A DNA stretch of 64,000 nt from positions 43,703,732 through 43,767,731 of the forward strand of contig OX940862.1 of the NCBI GenBank assembly GCA_954871525.1, in the 5' to 3' direction. The notes under the pieces were generated by a model. The model was not told the DNA's origin. It did not search any database and saw nothing but the letters and a program-made list of their open reading frames with translations. Each line of letters begins with the position of its first letter. Position 1 is the stretch's first letter. This DNA is from Parietaria judaica. Lineage: Eukaryota > Streptophyta > Magnoliopsida > Rosales > Urticaceae. The position numbers were made by a program, and so were the translations under genes. Positions 56,289-64,000 of this stretch are shown here, piece after piece.

Positions 56289-56980
56289 GTATTTGTCGCT
56301 ACTCTTAGCACTCGTTGTTATTCAACAAAGCCATTATATTATATTATGATTAATTAATTTGTTGCCTGAAAGTTAACGTATATTTTTGCCCTCTATTGAA
56401 AAGCCATAAAAGTCTTTGTTTACAAGGGTCATCTTATGCTATGCGAATGCTCGATTCTCTACGCTAATTTGTCTTCACCCTATTTTCCTATTTTTATTTT
56501 AAACCAATAAATCAGTCGGGTATATATAATATGATTGGTTTATATAATTGAAAATGGAGATATATAATGTCAATATTATTGGTTTCAAATAAAGCTGGGT
56601 ATATGTAGATTCGAAAATTTTGGCTATTATTCTAAGCAAAATCATGTTTCGAAATTATTTTTAATTCTTTTCTTCACAATTAAAATTTCTGATTTCGTTA
56701 CATTTGTAGATCCGAATTCAATATTATTATTGATTAGTTATTACTAAAATATAAGATTAATGCATATTAACAAAAGTTTGAATTTAGATGAAAAAGAGTT
56801 ATTTGCAGGAGAAAATATATTATTCATTTTGTGAACATGAACACTGGAACGAAGTTTTTTTTTTCTTTTCAAAAATGACATTGTACGTTGGTGTTGAAAA
56901 TTAAATCAAGCACTCTAACGTCCAATGGCGGAGTTTTCGCAATGCCCATTTTCTTTCATTGACTTTTCATGGGCTTGGAC
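56289..56980. other. AT-rich spacer, nothing recognised
   Basis: No gene or repeat was identified. Two similar short blocks near 56515 and 56583 (GGGTATAT, TTGGTTT) are too weak to call. Confidence 0.4.
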
Positions 56981-56989
56981 CTTCAATTA

Positions 56990-57390
56990 CGGAATCCGGT
57001 AGATCGGACCCTCCGCTTACTGTCGGACCGAAGCCGGGTCCTCTGACCCGTTACTGCTAAGTTCTAGGACTCTGGATATAGGTTCGTTTCCGCTGAGAAC
57101 CAGAACCTCCGTACGGCAGGTCGACGATCGGACCCTCAGCTTACCATCAGAGCGGAACCGGGTTCTCTGACCCATTACAAGAAAGCCCTAGAGCTCGAGA
57201 TATAGGTTGGCGACCGCGGAGAACCAGAACCTCAGTAGAGCAGGTCGACGATCGGACCCTAATCAGACCATCCACTTACCTTCAGACCGAAAATGGGTCC
57301 TCCGGCTCGTTACCACAAAAGCCCTAGTATATAGGTCGGCGGCCGTAGAGAAGTGGAACCTCCATAGGGCAGGTCGCCAACCGAGTTTAA
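56990..57390. repeat. ~123-bp tandem repeat, 3 copies
   Basis: Units begin with GATCGGACCCT at about 57003, 57126 and 57250, and share GGGTCCTCTGACCC, AGCCCTAG, ATATAGGT and AGGTCG words in order. The copies are well diverged, and the stretch is much richer in G and C than its flanks. A 70-codon frame (57207-57419) merely overlaps the array. Confidence 0.75.
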
Positions 57391-57593
57391 AATTTCTCCA
57401 GTACTTCTACTTTAGCTAGCTTTTCAATCTGTAGAACCAAAATAAACCCGGTTAGAGGAACAAGAAAGTGTACCTTCATATTCACCAACGACGGTCAACA
57501 TTATTCAGGTATTTTAGTGAATTTATAAAAGAGAGAAAGTGGAGTTTCATAGTTTTCGAGAACGTTTGAATGAGTTGCTGTTTAATCACAATG

Positions 57594-57609
57594 AAGCTCA
57601 TATTTATAG
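57594..57609 (-). promoter_or_regulatory. TATA-like box between two tandem arrays
   Basis: The minus strand reads CTCCTATAAATATGAG, matching a plant TATA box and the surroundings seen in LTR promoters. It lies between the 123-bp array (downstream on this strand) and the 175-bp array (upstream). No gene is seen downstream in the window. Confidence 0.45.
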
Positions 57610-57689
57610 GAGGGTGGAGGGACCTGGAGGTAATTAAAAATTACTTTGTTGGTTATTGGGCATTTAAAATATTATTTTGCATCTTTTTC

Positions 57690-58523
57690 TACTGTGGGAT
57701 GCCTCAGACATCCAAATGCGCCCACGGTTGTCTTTATGTGTTCTGCGTGCTCCTAAAATCTTAACGGCATGGATGGGCATCAACGGAATCCATAGGGGCC
57801 TATGTGTAATTATGGCCCTTTTTTAGTCCAGGTGCCCACGGGTCGCCTCGGCCGTCCAAACACACCCACCTTGCTCTATATGTGTTCCGGGCACCCCAAA
57901 AAGCCTAACGGCATCCATGTGCATCAAAGGGGAATCAAACGGCATAAACATGCATCAGCGGAGCTTATAGGGGCCTATGTGTAATTATGACTCTTTTTTA
58001 CTCTGGGTTCCCACGGCTCGCTCGATCTTCCAAATGTATCACTCACCGTCTCTATGCGTTCCAATCTATGTCAAAATCTTAACGACATCCATGGGCATTA
58101 ACAGAGAATCAATTAGAATCTACGGATATCCACGGATCTCATAGGGGCCTATTTGTTATTATGGCTCTTTTTTTACTTTGGGTGCTCACGGGTCGCCTCA
58201 GGCTTTCAAATGCATCATTAGCCGTCTCTATGTGTCCCGGGCGCTCCCAAAATCTTAACGACATCTATGGGTATTAACGGGGTGTCAATTGGCATATACG
58301 GGCATCCACGGAGCTTATAGGGCCTACGTGTATTTATGGCCCTTTTTTAGTACGAGTGCCCACCGGACACACCGGGCGTCCAAATGCGTCTCTGACTGCT
58401 CAGTGTGTTCGAGGCACTCCGCAAAACTTAAAGGAATCCATGGGCATCAATGGGCTTTCAATCGGCATCCACGAGCATCCACGGAGATCATAGGGATGTA
58501 TGCGTAATTATGGCCCTTTTTGA
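57690..58523. repeat. ~175-bp tandem array, five copies
   Basis: Units start near 57690 (a short copy of ~136 bp), 57826, 58001, 58176 and 58351. Each contains GTGCCCACGGGTCG-like, CCAAATGC, CTTAACG, CATCCATGGGCAT, ATAGGGGCCTATGTG and TTATGGCCCTTTTTTAG words in the same order. Copies are strongly diverged, so the array is old. The period is close to common plant satellite lengths, but five copies beside a TATA-like box also fits an LTR or promoter enhancer array. Confidence 0.85.
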
Positions 58524-59140
58524 GTCGGCTCCTTTATTATGTCCGTAGATGCGTTCGCTCATGTTCTGGATGCGTTCTCTCTGTACAACACCATATATTA
58601 TTTTTGCATCCGCCTAATGTGTTTTTTTAATAAATAGTCATATGTGGTATGTTATTTGGTTTATGCTTTTTTTTTTGCCTCCAAACAAAATACCAATAAT
58701 ATTGTACAAATTAGAATACAAGTTCTCTAAATCGATGTCTTGCAAATTAGAAAGTGAGATCCTACGTATAGCGGCGGTAGAAGAATGGCGAGGTTCAGAG
58801 GAACAGGATATATGCATTCAAAAGTGAAACGATGAATTTGTAAGAGATAAGAATTGCAAGATACTATGGCTTTTCGTACAGGTGTTTTCTAGAATTAATA
58901 AAAATTATTTTCGGCCCACAAAGGAGCCTCGAGAGGCCAAAGATAACAAATAAAATTTTTATCATTAAATAATAATAATAAAACCCACTATTCGCGCCCT
59001 ATAATGGGCCCCAGATCGAGTTGCGCGTCGTACGACGCGCATGCGCGGCGTGGCAGCGCGCCATAAAGCACACACAAACAATATGTTATTTATCCAAGAA
59101 CCAAATGAAGTTATTTTTATTTATTTTAATTTTTAGGACC
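58524..59140. other. Spacer with an 18-bp perfect palindrome
   Basis: There is no gene. Positions 59023-59040 read GCGCGTCGTACGACGCGC, which is its own reverse complement, within a short GC-rich island (about 58990-59065) in otherwise AT-rich DNA. Confidence 0.5.
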
Positions 59141-59530
59141 CTCCTATGAATAGGAGTTTCCATTGAATCAAACGGTATTTGATTCAAATGCTCTCAATAG
59201 CTATAAAAACTCAGTTTTCTTTCACATATTTCGGTTCAAATTTCTGATTGACATTGGGTGAGCTAGAGGACGGCGCTGAAGGAATCCTCGACTCTCCAAA
59301 GATAGAGACGGAGTAGGTAGCTTGACCAAAGGTTCCCGAGGAATCCCCGACACTCCAGAGATAGAAGAATTGAGATCCTCGCATCAGTCGAACCTTGTCT
59401 CCGCATGCAGTTCCTAGCTTTCATAGGCAAGCTCTAGTACATATCTCTCTACTCTCACTTTGAACTACGTGTTAACCTGATCCAAGTTAAATGGTTACGT
59501 AAGCAGCCTTGCTATAAGTGACGAGATGCG
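59141..59530 (+). repeat. LTR/leader fragment, Tat-like
   Basis: A CTATAAAAACTC box at about 59205 is followed by a transcribed-type region. A diverged repeat pair follows (AGGAATCCTCGACTCTCC at 59280, AGGAATCCCCGACACTCC at 59340). GGTTACGTAAGCAGCC near 59492 is a variant of the GTACGTAGGCAGCC word at 48087 and, in reverse, 63530. No coding region accompanies it. Confidence 0.45.
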
Positions 59531-59740
59531 GCATCATATATCATCATAGAACTTATGTTTGACATATATTTATAATAATGACATAATATCAACTAGTGAA
59601 TCCATGATTTCTATATACGGGGGCGAATAATTTCAATGACATATAAACTTAAATTTATTGTTTTCTTGATACTACGTAGATTTGTTACCATAGTTTTCTA
59701 GTTTTGTATATATATGTATATTTAAATAAATAATAAAATT

Positions 59741-60085
59741 GTTTGTCATTTTTATTTGCTTTTACATCATCCAACGTTTAAGAATCTGTTGATTTAATAC
59801 CGTCCGAAAATCATATTTTACAAATTTATCGAGGAGTAAAAAGTTTTTTTTAATCTAACATAAGAATTATATTAAATATATGTTATAGTGTATATATATA
59901 TATATATGTAAAAATAAATAAAAAATATAGTTTATAAGACATTAATGATCTATTAGAAAGTTCATTACGTTTCTCGATAATTTTATCACGATTTATGCCA
60001 TCGAACCGTCCAGGTAGCTTTTAAAAAACTATTTAAAGCGGAAAACTTGTTAACTATACAACGAATCGAACATCGAATAATAACT
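59741..60085. repeat. 345-bp direct repeat, copy 1
   Basis: It starts GTTTGTCATTTTTATTTGC and matches 60360-60705 with about 10 substitutions and small TA-run indels (around 96% by eye). The period is 619 bp. Confidence 0.9.
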
Positions 60086-60356
60086 GAAATCAAGATCTGA
60101 TAAATTATTAGCAATTTAACTTTTTATAAATTCATCATTAATAATATAGTTTATATGAAATAAATAAACTGTAAATAAAGGTTTGCACTTATTTACCCAA
60201 GGCCGAACCTCAGGTGACGACGATTATGGTTGCGCGTTCTGAACTAGGCACGGCTTCGCCAATGATGAGGGAAACTCCTGTGATTATCCATGATATTCTC
60301 CTCGACTCATCGTATAAAAGCGTGGGATTCGCCGGCAGGACTTCATCGCAACACTT
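60014..60356 (-). repeat. Copia A-type LTR fragment
   Basis: Read alongside 10200-10545, it shares ordered text: TTTAAAGCGGAAAACTTGTT, then GTAAATAAAGG-like, TGCGCGTTCTGAACT, GATGAGGGAAACTC, GATATTCTCCT and AAGCGTGGGATTCGCCG. It is a truncated LTR of the copia A family in the same orientation as 10133-12907. Confidence 0.75.
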
Positions 60357-60359
60357 ATT

Positions 60360-60705
60360 GTTTGTCATTTTTATTTGCTTTTACATCATCCAACGTTTAA
60401 GAATCTGTTGATTTAAAACCGTCCGAAAATCATATTTTACAAATTTATCGAGGAGTAAAAAGTTTTGTTTTAATCTAATATAAGAATTATATTAAATATA
60501 TGTTATAGTGTATATATATATATATGTAAAAAACAAATAAAAAAAATATAGTTTATAAGACATTAATGATCTATTAGAAAGTTCATTACGTTTCTCGATA
60601 ATTTTATCACGATTTATGCCATCGAACCGTCCGGGTAGCTTTTAAAAAACTATTTAAAGCGGAAAACTTGTTAACCATACAACGGGTCGAACATCGAATA
60701 ATAAC
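60360..60705. repeat. 345-bp direct repeat, copy 2
   Basis: Second copy of 59741-60085. The two copies bracket most of the copia A LTR fragment. No target duplication was found at their ends, so a tandem duplication or template slip is more likely than transposition. Confidence 0.9.
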
Positions 60706-61352
60706 CTATTATTTTTATTATGTGTATTCAACATAGAATAGATCCAATCAGAAATGATTCGTGATTGTTGTCACGAAATTGATGATTACCCTAATGTCGC
60801 AAAAGTGCCAAAGTTTCAGTGAGAACATACACTGGAAAATATGATTGAATTTATTTCTTAGACAGCAAGGGTTATGGAAAATTAAATTATGTTGAATTTA
60901 TCTTTTTGAATCGTTTTAGTCTGACGCACGGTTTAAGATTTATGGCCATAACGATTTTTCGGTTGAGGCCGAAATTATCGTTATTATATAAATAAAAAAA
61001 TGAGAGAAAATTAAATATTGAGATTAATTACAGGTACGTTTAATAAAGGAAATTATTAATATAATTTTAATTGTTGGATTGGGTTATTCATATTTGTTAG
61101 TAATAATTAATTCATAATTCAATAGATTTATATTAATATTATCTATTGAAAAAGAATTTTTGAATTGTTTCTAAATAATAACGGCGATTTTAAATATTTG
61201 AAAATAATGTGGGATTTAGTTTTTAAATTTTACGTGATATTTTTTGAAAATGATGTGACAATATCATGTGGAGGTCAAGTAGACGCCATATGACATTGAC
61301 TGATAAAATAAGAGTTTTGGTATTTATTCCACGGAAAAAATATTTAATAAGA
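60706..61352 (+). repeat. L1 LTR fragment
   Basis: Shares ordered text with 33900-34140: AAGGGTTATGGAAAATTAAA (AAGGGTGTAGGAAATTAAAT there), TGAATTTATCTTTTTGAATC, then ACGCACGGTTTAAGATTTAT and TTTTTCGGTTGAGGCC. Both ends are truncated, the right side running up to the next MITE. Confidence 0.65.
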
Positions 61353-61360
61353 GTCTTACT

Positions 61361-61848
61361 CAAGGTTCAACTTACCGAACTTGCCGATAAATCGCTTGCC
61401 GTTATCGACGAATTAATCGATAACTTATCGAATTATCGACGAAAAACTAATAATATTGTAGCTTACCGATTACCGATCTTGTCGATGATTATCGACGGAT
61501 TATCGACACTTATCGAGGATTATCGATGAAAAATCACTAAAATATTTTTAAGAATATATTTACTAAGTTTATAATGTTGATAAAACATTAAAAATACAAG
61601 AAATAAAATCCTTTCATACTTAAACATAGGTAAATAAAATATAGTCTCACTCTCACATATGTAAAAAAAAAAATCATCGAAAAGCGTAATATTTCTTGAA
61701 AAATACATAATTTTGTTATTTTTTAAGATGTTTGCCGATTTTTTGCAAAAATCATGAAAAAGTTCTGGCATGGCCGTCTTACCGATAATTACCGACAAGA
61801 CGGATAATCGAAGATTATCGAAAATAATCGTGGAAAAGTCGAACCTTG
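61361..61848. mobile_element. hAT-like MITE with TATCGA repeats
   Basis: The 488-bp element begins CAAGGTTCAACTTACC and ends AAAGTCGAACCTTG, with an 8-bp duplication at 7 of 8 bases (GTCTTACT, GTTTTACT). Its left half has about nine TTATCGA or TATCGAC words between 61415 and 61530, and the right end has several TATCGAAAATAATCG-like words. Its end (CAAGGT) is shared with the MITE at 43321-44196. No coding capacity was seen. Confidence 0.8.
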
Positions 61849-61856
61849 GTTTTACT

Positions 61857-63190
61857 GTTATGCCGCGTTAACCCTATTATTTTCCATATTAAAATCGCTG
61901 GTCCTTACGAGATTATTCCCATCGCTCATAGATCAACGGCTGGGCTTCACCGAGTTCCCATATGGGTCCCACACTTAATAACCACCCATCAACCGAAAGA
62001 TAGTACAGAAGCCGCCACGTGGCAGACTCAAGCACGTCTAGCCAGAGGACCCAGCGGAGAAAACGTGAGCTATGCCCGTCCGCCACGTGTCAGTCGCCCG
62101 AGGGTAAGTGCTGTGTAGTGTTCTTGATAATACGACAAAACTCGATGCCCACATTCATAAATTTTTTCAGTTTCTTTTTCATTTAAAAGTATTCATATTT
62201 ATTTCTCAACACCCCTGCTTCTGACAAAAGACATGCCGTCACGCGCTTCTCGCTAGTCGACAAAACACGTGTCGCTCTCAGTGGTGCTTTCGTTATTTGC
62301 ATGCTCAACCGGGGGCAGTTCGGGGATTTCGTTTGGAGCGTGAGTTGAAAAAGGAAGTTCCCGTTGTCGTCACGTGCCTTGGCGTCGGCCGCACGCAGGA
62401 ACTCTTGTCTCCTTCTTTTCTATATTTTTATTTTATTTTTAAAGCCACTTCGACAGATTTATGCTAATTTGAGTCATTCCAAAAACTAATAAAATTCTTG
62501 TAATAAAATTTATATCTCATGACTCTTGTCTCTTGTAATGATTGACTTTTCAATTAAAACGACCAAAAAAAAACTTATAACGAAAATTATTTCGGATTTT
62601 CTCGTTCAATATATTTTATGCAACCCATCACGATAAGCTTGTCCAAAAGGCAGTGGCAAAATCATAATAATATCCGAGAGGGCTTATTTCGTGGAATGAG
62701 TTGAGAACGTAATTTAAGAATTAAGTAAATTTAAATTAAAAATATAAATATAAATTTGACAATAAGTAAAAAAAATATTAAATTTAATTCAAATTTAAAA
62801 TTGAATAGTATTTGACTATAGGGTAACTATTTATAAAGATGTTTTAGATTGTTTAGAGTTTATATTTACTCTGAGATAACAATTATAATCCTATTACTTT
62901 AAAATATTGTATTGTTTCGTTATGAATGGAATTGATCACATTTTCTTTGTCGTTTTGGTGACCAGTGATGTCGTTATTTATGTTATTCACATCAAGGAAA
63001 ACAGTGATGTCGGTAATACTAATACATTAATTTATTTACAATCAATTAAAAACGTAACAATTTGATGGTTGAACTTGAATGTTTATTTAAAAGTTTATCA
63101 TAATTAAGATTTTAATTAGTTTATTTAAAAAAAAAAGTATTTGACATTATTATTCATTATTGCGTTACATATTATAATTGTTAATACGTA
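61857..63190. other. Intergenic sequence with a G-box cluster
   Basis: No gene is recognised. 61980-62400 is richer in G and C and carries four exact CACGTG hexamers (62016, 62084, 62266, 62371). The rest (62400-63190) is AT-rich with nothing recognisable. Confidence 0.4.
62016..62376. promoter_or_regulatory. Four G-box (CACGTG) sites in 361 bp
   Basis: CACGTG occurs at 62016-62021 (in CCACGTGG), 62084-62089 (in CCACGTGTC), 62266-62271 (in ACACGTGTC) and 62371-62376. In plants, bZIP and bHLH factors bind this palindrome, and CACGTGTC is an abscisic acid response element core. No open frame or TATA box that would define a target gene was found within the window. Confidence 0.4.
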
Positions 63191-64000
63191 AAAATAACTT
63201 TAACTTAGAAGTTGATCCGCGGTTCGGGCCCCGAGCTGGACCCCGTGGACACGTGGATGATCCGATGTAGAGTCCTTCGTCGTTGACCATGATCGTTAAA
63301 ATTGGAGGCGATTCCTTCGTTGTTGGCAAGCCTCCGAGCTGTTCTTGGCAATCCTTGATGAACTTCCCTCCTTAACGAGCTCTTGGTCTAGGCGTATACC
63401 TTGCCTTGGCGAAGCTCTGGGGTCTTGATGATTTCTCGTGATTTTCCTTCCTTGGCGAGCTCCTATGGCGAGGGAGGACCTGCAAAAAAGGGGAGATTCG
63501 TCCTGCACCTCGTCACTTATGGTTGGATGAGGCTGCCTACGTATCTCAGTTTAACTTAATCAGATTCCACGTAGTTTAGGGTTAATAATAAATGTATGAC
63601 TGACGATGTGATTTATCTTTTCAGAGACACCGATGTTGGCGGTACGGGGGTGACCTTTGTCAGTAGCGAGGGTATTACCGGCAAGGGTGTCGTAGTAGAC
63701 GACGCAGGTATAGGCGAGCTCGTGTGGCGAGGGCCTTGACCGACAAGGGTAGTCGTGGTCGACGCCTGGAGAATATCATGTGAAGCATATGACTATGTCG
63801 AACAACTCCTCTTAGCGTAACTCAATCCCTTGACAAGTCTCAACTCTATTCGATCACTCATGTCTAGCCTTTTGTGGTGGCGAAGGCACCGATCTTGGCA
63901 AAGATCAGGAGGGGGCAAAATTCTTGAGAGAGAAAGAAGAGAGAGAAGGTCTGGAGAAAGTTGTGAGAATGTGTGAAATGAGGAGGAAGAGGAGAAGGGT
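63191..64000 (-). repeat. Tat-type LTR end and leader, cut by window edge
   Basis: The minus strand enters with CTCATTTCACACATTCTC and a CTTCTCTCTC-rich part like that of 13700-13760. It later has GATACGTAGGCAGCCTC (63526-63543), typical of the Tat-type LTR or leader, then GC-rich text with GGCGAAG and TTGGCGAGC words repeated (63350-63480). A 70-codon frame (63296-63508) lies in that leader and shows no domain. Any coding part on this strand would lie at lower coordinates, where none is seen. Confidence 0.45.

Overview
The window looks like a stretch of repeat-rich nuclear genome from a flowering plant, probably a eudicot. It is AT-rich, has no operons or densely packed bacterial-type genes, and is built almost wholly from nested plant transposable elements. 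These include Ty1/copia elements primed by initiator tRNA-Met, Ty3/gypsy Tat-type remnants, hAT transposons with 8-bp target duplications, and small hAT-like MITEs. I find no convincing host protein gene, tRNA, rRNA or CRISPR array. The species cannot be named from the sequence alone.

Layout. 1-13328: an old ~2.2-kb LTR (called L1 here, minus strand), split by a 9.76-kb copia element (copia A, 3148-12907, perfect CTTAG duplication) whose left LTR is largely inverted. 13329-13960: a Tat-type gypsy LTR fragment. 16389-23223: an old copia element (copia B, AGTTT duplication, 132-bp LTRs), itself carrying a 1.19-kb internally deleted hAT (20918-22108). 23686-27814: a 4.1-kb hAT of the same family with a decayed transposase. 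28531-30825: two hAT-like MITEs. 32791-35036: an isolated L1 LTR inside degenerate ~23-bp repeats. 35741-38813: a second hAT family with a recognisable transposase and intron. 39159-40986: a complete 1.8-kb non-autonomous gypsy element (CAAAC duplication). 41885-48260: a Tat-type gypsy on the plus strand, interrupted by a MITE and a solo L1 LTR. 48519-49311: another MITE with a perfect duplication. 50196-56283: a young copia element (copia C) with identical LTRs, a GTATT duplication and nearly intact gag-pol. 56990-58523: tandem arrays on either side of a TATA-like box. 59140-64000: LTR fragments, a local duplication, one MITE, a G-box cluster and a Tat-type LTR/leader at the edge.

Functionally, copia C is the only element close to coding-complete; one in-frame stop and one frameshift separate it from a continuous pol. 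Its 5' leader carries four spaced hairpins with compensatory base changes, the strongest candidate for an undescribed functional element here. Other notable points are the copia element with inverted LTRs and an intact target duplication, the short hAT derivative whose open frame keeps only the start and the dimerisation domain, a gypsy derivative encoding two short-period peptide repeats, and a dispersed ~23-bp degenerate repeat that other elements have entered several times.
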